This document shows positions 1-7,498 of a DNA stretch of 10,495 nucleotides, piece by piece. The stretch lies in contig BNUH01000097.1 of assembly GCA_025997215.1 (NCBI GenBank), positions 1 to 10,495 of the forward strand, in the 5' to 3' direction. Below the pieces are notes generated by a model that worked only from the letters and a program-made list of their open reading frames with translations, ran no database searches and was not told where the DNA came from. The number at the start of each line of letters is the position of its first letter. Positions within the stretch are counted from its first letter, which is position 1. This stretch comes from Clostridia bacterium. GTDB lineage: Bacteria > Bacillota_A > Clostridia > Christensenellales > Aristaeellaceae. Made by a program: the position numbers and the translations under genes.

Positions 1-1098
1 GAAGAACCCCAGACGATGGAGGATGTCATCGCCATTGTCAAGGCGTTCAAGGATGCCGATCCGGAGAATCGCATAGGCCTCGCGTTCAACAAGCTGGTGC
101 TTAACGACGGCATGTGCGACATGCTGGGCATCTCCAACGCGTACGGCGCGTTCCCCAGGATTTGGACCGAAGATGGTGAAGGCGGGCTGAAGTACGGCAC
201 GATCCAGCCGGAATTCAGGAAAGCGCTGGAGATTTACACCGATCTGTACGCGGGCGGCTACATCGACCAGGCGTTCGCCTCGCTGGATGGCGGCAAGGTC
301 GGCGAGCAGCTGACGACCAGCCAGGTCGGTGTCATCATCGGCAACAGCTGGCTGTCAAGCTGGCCGCTGAATACGCTGTACGATACCGATCAGGTGGATT
401 GGCATGTGTATCCGCTGCTGCTGAGCGAGACGAATGACGCGCCGCTCAAGGTGCAGACACCGGACATCAAGGGCGGGCACATAGTCGTCAACGCCAACTA
501 CGAGCATCCCGAATTGCTCTTCAAGTGGCTGAACTTCAACGTCGCCAAGACGAATGACCCGGATTACGCGGAGCCGTACCTGTATCACAGCGATCCGCCG
601 GAGATCGAGCATGGGTTCGCCTATTTCGGAATGAACCCGCTGTATCAGTACTACAATGACCCGATGCTGAACTTCAACACGCAGCCGCACGTAACGAACG
701 CGATCGACAACAACGACACGTCGTACCTGGTAACCCCGCATGACGAGCTGCAGTATGAAAACGTCATGAAGTGGTTTAACAAGCTGGCGGCGGGCGAGCA
801 GCCTGCGGGCAACGACTGGTCCAACCACCTGGGGTGGTACGGCCCGGATTCCACGTTCGCGATCATGAACCGCTATATCGCCGACGGCAGCCTGGTCGTC
901 AACCAGACGTACGGTTATACGACCGATACGATGGTCAAGGAGTGGGGCAACCTGATCTCGATGGAGGATGAGTACATCACCCAGATCATCTCCGGCTCGC
1001 GGCCGCTGTCCGACTGGGATGAATTCATCGAGACCTGGTATGCGCTGGGCGGCGAGGAAATCTACAAGGAAGTCAATGAATGGTATAAGGCTAAGTAA
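1..1098 (+). CDS. Carbohydrate ABC transporter substrate-binding lipoprotein, LplA/YtcQ type (5' truncated)
   Basis: The reading frame is open from base 1, so this is the C-terminal 365 residues of a longer gene. Family members are usually about 500-560 residues, so the signal peptide, lipobox cysteine and first lobe lie outside the window. It would be the membrane-anchored extracellular binding protein that delivers a sugar or oligosaccharide to the two permeases downstream. Supporting marks are many aromatic residues of the kind that stack on sugars (for example GWYGPDSTF and the NPLYQYY region), and a C-terminal segment reading SRPLSDWDEFIETWYALGG followed by EIYKEVNEWY, which is the typical ending of LplA/YtcQ-like proteins. 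The fold is the family 1 extracellular solute-binding protein. The family is recognised with good confidence, but the ligand cannot be read from the sequence. The next gene starts 94 bases later, after a strong hairpin. Confidence 0.9.
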   Translation, partial: EEPQTMEDVIAIVKAFKDADPENRIGLAFNKLVLNDGMCDMLGISNAYGAFPRIWTEDGEGGLKYGTIQPEFRKALEIYTDLYAGGYIDQAFASLDGGKVGEQLTTSQVGVIIGNSWLSSWPLNTLYDTDQVDWHVYPLLLSETNDAPLKVQTPDIKGGHIVVNANYEHPELLFKWLNFNVAKTNDPDYAEPYLYHSDPPEIEHGFAYFGMNPLYQYYNDPMLNFNTQPHVTNAIDNNDTSYLVTPHDELQYENVMKWFNKLAAGEQPAGNDWSNHLGWYGPDSTFAIMNRYIADGSLVVNQTYGYTTDTMVKEWGNLISMEDEYITQIISGSRPLSDWDEFIETWYALGGEEIYKEVNEWYKAK

Positions 1099-1117
1099 GG
1101 TAAAGGTATAGAAGGTT

Positions 1118-1145
1118 GGCGGCGGGGCGAGCGCGTCCTGCCGCC
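1118..1145 (+). promoter_or_regulatory. Strong intergenic stem-loop between binding-protein and permease genes
   Basis: The arms GGCGGCGGGGCG (1118-1129) and CGTCCTGCCGCC (1134-1145) pair over 12 consecutive positions, two of them G-U, around the tetraloop AGCG. No U-tract follows (the next bases are gatctatcgg), so it is not a canonical terminator. Stable hairpins in this position, after the gene for the abundant binding protein and before the permeases, are known in other importer operons (for example the malE-malF gap) to protect the upstream mRNA from 3' exonucleases or to cause partial termination. That role is inferred here from position and structure. Confidence 0.6.
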
Positions 1146-1192
1146 GATCTATCGGTTCACATACCGTTTCAACATGAATGGGCGGTGAGATC

Positions 1193-2116
1193 GTGTCGCA
1201 ATTAACATCCGTTGGGCCTCGTAAGAAGCGCCGCTTTGTCGATCCCTGGCTGTACGTGATGCTCGTACCGGCGTTGGTTTTAGTTCTCATCTATTCATAT
1301 GGGCCGCTGTTCGGGCTGTCGCTGGCGTTCAAGGATTATGACATCGCGCGGGGTATAATGCGTTCGCCTTGGGTGGGTTTTGCGAAGTTCCGCTACCTGT
1401 TCAAGAACCCGAATTTCAAGCGGGTTATATCTAACACCATTACGCTGTCGATGATGAAGCTGGCGTGCCGATTCGTAATACCGGTGACAGTGGCGATTCT
1501 GCTCAACGAAGTCCGTTCGCTCTCGTTCAAGAGAACGGTGCAAACGTTGGTGTATCTGCCGTACTTCGTGTCGTGGGTGGCCTTGTCGGGCATATTCATC
1601 AGCATTCTCTCGCCGACCGACGGCGCAGTGAATCAGGTCCTCAAATCCATCGGTATGCAGCCCATCTACTTCCTGGGTGATCCGAAGATATTTCCAACCG
1701 TCATGGTTGTGACGGATATATGGAAGGAATTCGGCTACGGCACGATCGTGTACATGGCCGCGCTGACCAGCATCGATCCGTCGCTGTATGAGGCTGCGGC
1801 CATCGACGGCGCGGGGCGGTTCAGGCGGATAGTGCATATCACGCTTCCGGGCATCACCAGCATACTGGTGCTGATGGGTATACTGTCGCTGGGCGGATTG
1901 ATGAACGCTGGGTTCGACCAGATATTCAATCTATACAACCCGATGGTTTATAGAACGGGCGATATACTCGATACGTTCACATATAGGATCGGCATGATCA
2001 ACGCACAGTACGACACCGCAACTGCGGTCGGCCTGATCAAGTCGTGCGTGTCGCTGGTGCTCGTATCCGGGTCGTACTATGCCGCGTACAAGTTCGCCGA
2101 CTACAGAATTTTTTAG
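1193..2116 (+). CDS. Carbohydrate ABC transporter permease, LplB type
   Basis: This is an integral membrane subunit of the importer, 307 residues from the chosen start. It has six apparent hydrophobic segments, the first at about residues 19-39 (LYVMLVPALVLVLIYSYGP). The EAA loop that docks onto the ATPase reads YEAAAIDGAG, with E200 and D205-G206-A207, and continues to ITLPGI. A basic N-terminus (RKKRR) before the first helix fits a cytoplasmic N-terminus. I chose GTG at 1193 because GGGCGGTGA at 1180-1188 matches the Shine-Dalgarno consensus with good spacing. An in-frame ATG at 1178 has no ribosome binding site and would itself contain this one. The next permease begins 12 bases after the stop. 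Ile codons are unusually often ATA in this gene and the next. The family is clear and the substrate unknown. Confidence 0.94.
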   Translation: MSQLTSVGPRKKRRFVDPWLYVMLVPALVLVLIYSYGPLFGLSLAFKDYDIARGIMRSPWVGFAKFRYLFKNPNFKRVISNTITLSMMKLACRFVIPVTVAILLNEVRSLSFKRTVQTLVYLPYFVSWVALSGIFISILSPTDGAVNQVLKSIGMQPIYFLGDPKIFPTVMVVTDIWKEFGYGTIVYMAALTSIDPSLYEAAAIDGAGRFRRIVHITLPGITSILVLMGILSLGGLMNAGFDQIFNLYNPMVYRTGDILDTFTYRIGMINAQYDTATAVGLIKSCVSLVLVSGSYYAAYKFADYRIF

Positions 2117-2128
2117 GAGGCGGTAGAG

Positions 2129-3043
2129 ATGACGATGCAAGCCTCCGCGCGGAAACACATCAAGATCAGGAAGAACGGCGCCGAGCGCACGTTCGACATA
2201 GTCAACTATACCATATTGAGCATACTCGCGCTGTCGTGTCTGGCGCCGTTCGTCCACATCGCGGCGTTGTCGATCAGCTCGTCGAACGCGGCGACAGCCG
2301 GACGCGTCGCATTCTGGCCGGTGGAGCTCGCGTTCAATTCATATGAGTACGCCATGCAGAATCCCATATTCATCAGCGCGTTCGGCGTGACGGTTCGGCG
2401 GGTGCTGCTGGGCGTGGCGTTCGATACCATATTGGTTATACTCGCGGCGTATCCCTTATCCAAAACCAACCGAGCGCTGCCGGGCCGCACGGTACTCGCG
2501 TGGATATTCGTCGTGACGATGTTCGTCGGCGGCGGGATGATCCCCGGCTACCTTGTGGTGAACGCCACAAAGCTGCGCAACACGCTGTGGGCGCTGGTGA
2601 TCCCCGGCGCGGTCAAGCCGTTCAACATCACCATCCTGCTCAACTTCTTCCGGCAGACGCCGAAGGACCTCGAGGAATCCGCGCTGATCGACGGCGCATC
2701 CCAGCCCAAGATACTCTGGTATATCTACCTGCCGCTCGCGCTGCCCGCGCTGGCCACCTTGACCATATTCGACACGGTGGGGCATTGGAACGCGTGGTTC
2801 GACGGCCTCATCTATATGGATAAGCAGCTCAACCAGCCGCTGCAGACATACCTGCGAGGGGTTATCATTCAGCCGGACTTTTCGCTGATAAGCCAGCAGC
2901 AGATTGAGCTGATGAGCAAGATCAGCAGCAAGACGTACCAGGCTGCGCAGATTATGATAGCGACGGTGCCCGTGCTGATCATCTATCCATTCCTGCAGAA
3001 ATACTTCGTGAAGGGTTTAACATTAGGCAGTCTTAAAGGTTAA
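2129..3043 (+). CDS. Carbohydrate ABC transporter permease, LplC/YtcP type
   Basis: This is the second membrane subunit of the importer, 304 residues, pairing with the upstream permease to form the channel. Its EAA loop reads LEESALIDGAS (E182-E183, D188-G189-A190) and is followed by YLPLALPALATL. The N-terminal IVNYTILSILALSCLAPF segment is the first membrane helix. The C-terminus IYPFLQKYFVKGLTLGSLKG is highly characteristic of YtcP/LplC proteins. The Shine-Dalgarno AGGAGG (2115-2120) overlaps the stop codon of the preceding gene and lies 8 bases before the ATG, so the two permeases are probably translated in a coupled way. No ATP-binding subunit is encoded nearby, which is usual for this class, since a shared MsmX-type ATPase normally energises it. 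Confidence 0.95.
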   Translation: MTMQASARKHIKIRKNGAERTFDIVNYTILSILALSCLAPFVHIAALSISSSNAATAGRVAFWPVELAFNSYEYAMQNPIFISAFGVTVRRVLLGVAFDTILVILAAYPLSKTNRALPGRTVLAWIFVVTMFVGGGMIPGYLVVNATKLRNTLWALVIPGAVKPFNITILLNFFRQTPKDLEESALIDGASQPKILWYIYLPLALPALATLTIFDTVGHWNAWFDGLIYMDKQLNQPLQTYLRGVIIQPDFSLISQQQIELMSKISSKTYQAAQIMIATVPVLIIYPFLQKYFVKGLTLGSLKG

Positions 3044-3070
3044 GTAATAGTTTAGTTCGTGAGGATAACA

Positions 3071-4939
3071 ATGATGCTGTACGAACAGGCGAATAACGCA
3101 AACCTGGCTGAATACTTCGCGTCGGCACAATTGCCGACGCTGTTTCCTGCTTACAATGATCGTCAGGCGTGGGCCGCTCTGCCCGCCGAGCTTACACAAC
3201 CGTGGCTTGATATTGCGAATGAATACATTGCATACGACTGGCCCGCGCTTACCATGTCGAATTGGCTGCGGATCAAACGTTCCGGCGAAACATTCAGCGG
3301 TTGGCAAGCGTTCACGAAACGCCGATCACTGCTGGGTGTTTTCCTGATAGCGGAGTGTATTGAAGGCAAGAGTCGGTTCACCGAGCAGATCATCAATGGC
3401 ATCATAACCATCTGCGAGGAAACCAGCTGGGTGCAGATGCTCAACATACGCTCGAAGGATTTCGCCCTGCCCGACGAATCCGACAACTATGTCGATCTGT
3501 GCGCCGCCGAAACCGCGCAGTTATTCGCGTGGATCACGGCGCTGTTCGGCGCGGAGTTGGACAAGGAGGATGCGGGGATTCGGCGGCGCATGGAGTGGGA
3601 GATTATGCGGCGGGTAATTCGTCCGTACTTGGATCGCGACGACTACTGGTGGATGGGATTCACGCAGGATAGGATTAACAACTGGAATCCATGGTGCAAT
3701 CAGAACGTGCTCGAAGCTGTAATGCTGATGCGAATCGATCCGGCGTTACAGGCGCAGGTTGTCGAAAAAGTGTGCCGCAGTCTGGACGTTTACATAGACC
3801 GTTATCCGGAGGACGGCGCATGCGACGAAGGCCCCGGCTATTGGTCGGCGGCGGGATTGGGACTGGGCACGTGCGTCGATCTGCTCAAGCGTATGACTGG
3901 CGGCATGGTTGATGGCTCGCGGATTGAGAAGCTATACGCAATTGCTTCCTACATATACAAGGTACACATCGACGGGGATTGGTTCGTCGATTACGCCGAC
4001 GGCGACGCGCGGCTGGGTATCGGGCCGGGCGTGTTCCGGCTGGGTGAGATGCTCGGCGATGAGAAGCTCATCGACATGGGGCGGCTGTTCAAACCCAGCC
4101 CGCCTGTGTTGACGCATTGGTTCAGCATATACGCGAACCTGATGGCGTTATTTGACGCTTCACAGCGCGATTCCAAACCCGCACGGCCTGCGTATCTACA
4201 ATGCGCGGTTTTTGAGAATTGCGAGGTATTATGCGCGCGTGAACGCGAAGGCGATCCGACGGGATTCTTTCTAAGCGCGAAGGGCGGCAACAATGTCGAA
4301 TCCCACAACCACAACGACGTCGGAAACTTTGTCGTATTCCTCGACAGTCAGCCGCTGTTTATCGATTTGGGTACGGAGGAGTATTCGCTTAAAACGTTCT
4401 CGAAGGATCGATTCTCCATCTGGTACCTGCAGTCGCAGTACCACAACTGCCCGACGATAGCGGGGCGGCTGCAGCAGGACGGCAAGGAGTTTTACGCCGA
4501 GGACGCGCGGTTTGACTTAACCAACGAGTATGATAAAATATCGATGGAGCTTCGACACGCGTATCCGTCGGATACGCCCGTGCGGTCGTGGCGGCGGTCG
4601 GTGGCGCTGGTTCGAGCATCGGGAACTGACCAGGCTTTTATCGAGATAGACGACGAGTACGAGGGATTAGGCGAAGGCGTGACGTCGTACAACTTCGTCA
4701 CGCGCGCAAGGCCGGAGTTGGACGGCGAATCCTTACTGCTGGATGCCGGGAACGGCGTAACCGCGCGGCTTTCGTATAATTCCGTCGAACTGGACGTGCG
4801 AATCGAGGAGATCCCCATCACGGAATCGCGCATGCTGCGGAATTGGGGCGGCATGATTTGGCGGATCGTATTCACGGAGAAGGTGCACGTTGCCGACGCG
4901 GAACGCGCGTTCATTATCGAAAAAGTTGTTAAAGACTAA
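3071..4939 (+). CDS. Heparinase II/III family protein (polysaccharide lyase-like)
   Basis: The protein has 622 residues and the two-part layout of this superfamily. The N-terminal part (about 1-370) is a helical toroid rich in Trp and Tyr, including DDYWWMGF and CDEGPGYW (C251-W258). The C-terminal part (about 385-620) is a beta-sandwich opening with SHNHNDVGNF (H412-N413-H414-N415-D416). By analogy with Pedobacter heparinase II, H414, D432 (in FIDLG) and H458 (in QYHN) would be the structural zinc ligands. Characterised relatives cleave uronic-acid-containing glycans by beta-elimination. The N-terminus (MMLYEQANNANLAEYF) is not a signal peptide, so the enzyme is predicted to be cytoplasmic and to act on imported oligosaccharides. 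ATG at 3071 is preferred over GTG at 3059 because GTGAGG at 3059-3064 serves as its ribosome binding site. The sequence does not say whether it is a true lyase or which sugar it uses. Confidence 0.88.
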   Translation: MMLYEQANNANLAEYFASAQLPTLFPAYNDRQAWAALPAELTQPWLDIANEYIAYDWPALTMSNWLRIKRSGETFSGWQAFTKRRSLLGVFLIAECIEGKSRFTEQIINGIITICEETSWVQMLNIRSKDFALPDESDNYVDLCAAETAQLFAWITALFGAELDKEDAGIRRRMEWEIMRRVIRPYLDRDDYWWMGFTQDRINNWNPWCNQNVLEAVMLMRIDPALQAQVVEKVCRSLDVYIDRYPEDGACDEGPGYWSAAGLGLGTCVDLLKRMTGGMVDGSRIEKLYAIASYIYKVHIDGDWFVDYADGDARLGIGPGVFRLGEMLGDEKLIDMGRLFKPSPPVLTHWFSIYANLMALFDASQRDSKPARPAYLQCAVFENCEVLCAREREGDPTGFFLSAKGGNNVESHNHNDVGNFVVFLDSQPLFIDLGTEEYSLKTFSKDRFSIWYLQSQYHNCPTIAGRLQQDGKEFYAEDARFDLTNEYDKISMELRHAYPSDTPVRSWRRSVALVRASGTDQAFIEIDDEYEGLGEGVTSYNFVTRARPELDGESLLLDAGNGVTARLSYNSVELDVRIEEIPITESRMLRNWGGMIWRIVFTEKVHVADAERAFIIEKVVKD

Positions 4940-4957
4940 TACAGAGAGGGGTATCAT

Positions 4958-6031
4958 ATGGCGTTCAACGGACTGGGCCTGAATCTGGGCAGCCTATCCC
5001 GCATATCGGACGCGGAATCCCGCTCCATCTCGGCCGAAAACATGACGGGCGAAAAGGGCAAGGGCGGTATGGCCACGACCGAAGGCGCGTCGTGGCACAG
5101 CGCGCAGGAGTTGGGTCAAGGTTGGAAAACATCCCCGTGCGTGAAGATCGCGGCGGGTCAGACGTTCACGGTTGCGGACATCAAAGGGCCGGGTGCGATC
5201 CAGCAGATCTGGATGACTCCCACAGGCGACTGGCGATTCAACATCATCCGGGTGTACTGGGATGATCAGGAGTGGCCATCGGTGGAATGCCCGGTGGGGG
5301 ATTTCTTCGCCAGCGGCTGGGGCAAGTATGCGCAGCTGTCCTCGCTCGCGGTGTGCTGCAACCCGCGCAGCGGGCTGAATTGTTACTGGGAGATGCCGTT
5401 CCGCAAGCGTTGTCGGATCACATTTGAGAATATGGGCGTCGAGGAGATGACGCTGTTCTATCAGGTGAATTACACGCTGACCGACGTGCCGGACGATTGC
5501 GCGTACTTCCACGCCAGTTTCCGCCGTGTGAATCCGCTGCCCTACAAAGAGGTGTACACCATTCTGGATGGCGTCGAGGGACAGGGCCATTTCGTTGGGA
5601 CATACCTGGCTTGGGGCGTCAACAACGCTGGGTGGTGGGGCGAAGGCGAGGTCAAATTCTACATGGACGGCGACGAATGGCCTACTATCTGCGGCACGGG
5701 ACTGGAGGATTACTTCTGCGGGTCGTATGATTTCGACGTGAACGGGGAGTACATCCCATTCTGCACGCCGTATTCGGGGCTGTCGCAGGTGATCAAACCG
5801 AACGGGTGTTATGATTCGCAGCAGCGATTCGGGTTATACCGCTGGCATATTATGGATCCCGTGCGGTTCAAGAAGGATCTGAAGGTGACTGTGCAGGCGC
5901 TCGGCTGGCGCAAGGGCTGGAAATATCTGCCGCTGCAGGATGACATCGCGTCCGTGGCGTATTGGTATCAGACGCTGCCGAGCAAGCCGTTGAAGCCGCT
6001 GCCGTCGAAGGATTATCTGGAGATTATATAA
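4958..6031 (+). CDS. DUF2961 / glycoside hydrolase family 172 protein
   Basis: The 357-residue protein carries the DUF2961 signature throughout: GPGAIQQIWMTP near residue 75, VECPVGDFFASGWG near 108, GTGLEDYFCGSYDF around E250, and LYRWHIMDPVRFKKDLKV near 290-310. DUF2961 is now family GH172. Characterised members are alpha-fructofuranosidase/difructose dianhydride synthase and exo-alpha-D-arabinofuranosidases, built as beta-jelly-roll oligomers. E250 in the GTGxEDYF motif is likely one of the two catalytic carboxylates; I could not assign the second with confidence. No signal peptide is present, matching the cytoplasmic prediction for the lyase homologue 18 bases upstream. The ribosome binding site GAGGGG (4945-4950) is well placed before the ATG. 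It is the last gene of the operon. The substrate is unknown; a furanose-containing glycan is possible but only by family analogy. Confidence 0.9.
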   Translation: MAFNGLGLNLGSLSRISDAESRSISAENMTGEKGKGGMATTEGASWHSAQELGQGWKTSPCVKIAAGQTFTVADIKGPGAIQQIWMTPTGDWRFNIIRVYWDDQEWPSVECPVGDFFASGWGKYAQLSSLAVCCNPRSGLNCYWEMPFRKRCRITFENMGVEEMTLFYQVNYTLTDVPDDCAYFHASFRRVNPLPYKEVYTILDGVEGQGHFVGTYLAWGVNNAGWWGEGEVKFYMDGDEWPTICGTGLEDYFCGSYDFDVNGEYIPFCTPYSGLSQVIKPNGCYDSQQRFGLYRWHIMDPVRFKKDLKVTVQALGWRKGWKYLPLQDDIASVAYWYQTLPSKPLKPLPSKDYLEII

Positions 6032-6040
6032 GTATTACCA

Positions 6041-7036
6041 TTACCAATGACACTCACCGCGGCGGATTTCGCCGCGGATTTTTTCGCGCTGTGCAGCGTT
6101 CGGGATGCGTAACGCTTCGACAGTATCCGTTAGCGGCGTGTACAGATCGGGCCGCCGTTCCGTTGCCATGCGCTGGCGCAGGTCGGCGACGCCCGTCATG
6201 CGCGTTTGCCAGAACCATTCGGGCTGGGTCTTGCGGATAGGCAGCTCCGCGTCGAATGTGACGATGGCGTTCTCCTCGAACGCGGCGTCCGCGCGCACAT
6301 GCCCCCACGGATCGACGATGGAACTATGCCCCGCGCCGTTGTGTATGAAATTCTTGGACGTGACCAGATAGGCGCTTGCGTCGTTCGCGCGCACGCGCAG
6401 CGTAGCCAGGCCGATGTCGTCATACCAACCCATGCCGCCTGTCGGATGGACTATAATTTCAGCGCCCTTCCGCGCCAGCGTTGCTATGCATTCCGGGAAC
6501 ATCATGTCGTAACAGATCGCAGCGGCCACGCGTCCAATGTCCAATTCGAATACATCCAGCGTTTGTCCCGGCGTGAATTGCCAGCGTTCGTTAGGCGGCA
6601 GGTGCGTCTTGCGGTAGATTCCCTCGACATGGCCATCCGTGTTGAAAAACAGCGTCGCGTTGAAATTCCGGCCGCGTTCACGTATGCCGAAACATGCCGC
6701 GATGCGCATACGGCGTTGCTTTGCGGCGGCGGCGAACCGTTGTGTTGCGATAGCCGCCGATCGCTCGGTCAGTTCGTCAAAGAACGCACCGTCGCTCGGC
6801 AGGAAACCGCATAACCCTGTAACATCCTCGCACGTGACGGCTAAATCCGCGCCAGCGTCGGCGCATTTCAATAGCAGATCAATCGTCGTGTCCAACAACG
6901 GTATGACGTGGCCGTCGATTACTGCGTCAACATCGGCGTTGAATCCCGGCGACAGGCAGTCGAATTGCGCGTCAGGCGGCGGGCAGTTGGGTTGGATGGC
7001 CGCGAGCCGCACGCGGCGCGGAATGTTAAGTAACAT
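6041..7036 (-). CDS. Carbon-nitrogen hydrolase (nitrilase superfamily)
   Basis: From the ATG at 7036 the protein has 331 residues, the normal size for a single-domain nitrilase-superfamily amidase. The Glu-Lys-Cys catalytic triad is visible: E70 in VTCEDVTG, K143 in YRKTHLPPNE (which also carries the usual second Glu, E150) and C175 in AAAICYDMMFPE. Such enzymes hydrolyse amide or carbamoyl C-N bonds. The C-terminal RRPDLYTPL resembles beta-ureidopropionase/N-carbamoyl amidase-like members, but the substrate is not determined. It has no signal peptide. The open frame runs further upstream to 7369, but that part is only the antisense of rnpB. The ATG at 7036 has no Shine-Dalgarno sequence, yet a good promoter lies immediately before it, suggesting a leaderless mRNA. 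The gene's 3' end converges on the sugar operon with 9 bases between the stop codons. Confidence 0.92.
   Translation of the reverse strand: MLLNIPRRVRLAAIQPNCPPPDAQFDCLSPGFNADVDAVIDGHVIPLLDTTIDLLLKCADAGADLAVTCEDVTGLCGFLPSDGAFFDELTERSAAIATQRFAAAAKQRRMRIAACFGIRERGRNFNATLFFNTDGHVEGIYRKTHLPPNERWQFTPGQTLDVFELDIGRVAAAICYDMMFPECIATLARKGAEIIVHPTGGMGWYDDIGLATLRVRANDASAYLVTSKNFIHNGAGHSSIVDPWGHVRADAAFEENAIVTFDAELPIRKTQPEWFWQTRMTGVADLRQRMATERRPDLYTPLTDTVEALRIPNAAQREKIRGEIRRGECHW
6057..6084 (+). terminator. Intrinsic terminator of the sugar operon
   Basis: A perfect 8-bp stem, CCGCGGCG (6057-6064) with CGCCGCGG (6070-6077), has a 5-base loop (GATTT). It is followed by A and then six T (6079-6084). It starts 25 bases after the GH172 stop codon. 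It lies entirely inside the last codons of the convergent nitrilase gene. On the - strand no T-run follows the stem, so it should stop only the + strand transcript. Confidence 0.88.
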
Positions 7037-7042
7037 ATTGGG

Positions 7043-7071
7043 ATGGTAACATAGTCGATCAATGATGTCAA
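7043..7071 (-). promoter_or_regulatory. Promoter of the nitrilase-family gene
   Basis: Read on the - strand, a perfect -35 TTGACA (7071 to 7066) is separated by exactly 17 bases from the -10-like TACCAT (7048 to 7043; 4 of 6 to consensus). The expected start site, 7 bases past the -10, is 7036, the A of the ATG. Confidence 0.65.
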
Positions 7072-7087
7072 TGTCCGACAAATTACA

Positions 7088-7116
7088 TTGACTCCCGCGC
7101 CTAACCGTGGTATCAT
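7088..7116 (+). promoter_or_regulatory. rnpB promoter
   Basis: TTGACT (7088-7093), a 17-base spacer and TATCAT (7111-7116) form a near-consensus housekeeping promoter. The predicted start site, about 7123, falls at the first base of the P1 helix of RNase P RNA. This independent agreement supports both the promoter and the RNA 5' end. Confidence 0.85.
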
Positions 7117-7123
7117 CCCCAAT

Positions 7124-7494
7124 GAGGATGCTGAACGGCCGCATGCGGGTGCATGAGGAAAGTCCGAGCGCCGCAGAGCAAGGCGCAGGGTAACGCCCTG
7201 TGGAGGCGACTCCAAGGAAAGTGCAACAGAAATAGACCGCCAGGCCAATATTTCCCGCCAAGGATTTTGATAGCCTGGTAAGGATGGAAAGGCGAGGCAA
7301 GAGCTCACCCGGGGTCTGGCGACAGGCCCTCGCTGTAAACCCCGCCCGGCGCAAGATTGAAGGGGGCACATCGGCTGCTCGCCGCGCCCCGAGAATCGCT
7401 TGAGCCGTCCGGTAACGGTCGGCCTAGATAGATGGCCGTTCAAGGACGCGTGTAAAACGCATCCGGGACAGAACTCGGCTTACAGGCATCGCTC
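7124..7494 (+). ncRNA. rnpB: RNase P RNA (M1 RNA), probably type A
   Basis: This is the catalytic RNA that trims tRNA 5' leaders. It carries the universally conserved stretches in order: GAGGAAAGTCC (P4 5' strand) near 7155, AGGGTAACGCCC near 7187, ACAGAAATAGACCGCC near 7226, GGTAAGG and the GGCAAGAGCTCACC segment around 7277-7310, GTAAACCCCGCCCGG near 7335, TAGATAGATGGCCG near 7425 and ACAGAACTCGGCTTACAGG (P4 3' strand) at 7468-7486. The ends pair as P1, GAGGATGC (7124-7131) with GCATC-g-CTC (7486-7494), one base bulged. The length is about 371 nt. The TAAACCCCGCCCGG region and the overall order read as the ancestral type A. Type B, typical of Bacillus and relatives, is not favoured, but I judged this by eye. 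Confidence 0.96.
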
Positions 7495-7498
7495 GACA

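Noticed and set aside
355..1290. A 311-codon open frame on the - strand across the binding-protein gene
   Set aside because: It is antisense to a clearly recognised protein, has Arg/Val/Asp-rich low-complexity composition typical of GC-rich shadow frames, and crosses the intergenic hairpin and the next gene's start.
2205..2450. Near-repeat of ACCATATTG...ATACTCGCG in the second permease (around 2210 and 2425)
   Set aside because: It reflects repeated use of ATA-rich codons for similar hydrophobic membrane-helix residues, not a duplicated element.
3059..3070. GTG at 3059 as start of the heparinase-like protein
   Set aside because: GTGAGG is better explained as the ribosome binding site for the ATG at 3071, and nothing suitable precedes the GTG.
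4492..4914. A 140-codon - strand open frame inside the heparinase-like gene
   Set aside because: Its composition is Ser/Arg/Thr-rich, it resembles no family I know, and it lies wholly within a recognised gene.
7037..7369. N-terminal extension of the nitrilase open frame
   Set aside because: The extra 111 codons are the reverse complement of rnpB and its promoter. Nitrilase homology begins just after the ATG at 7036, where the protein reaches normal length.
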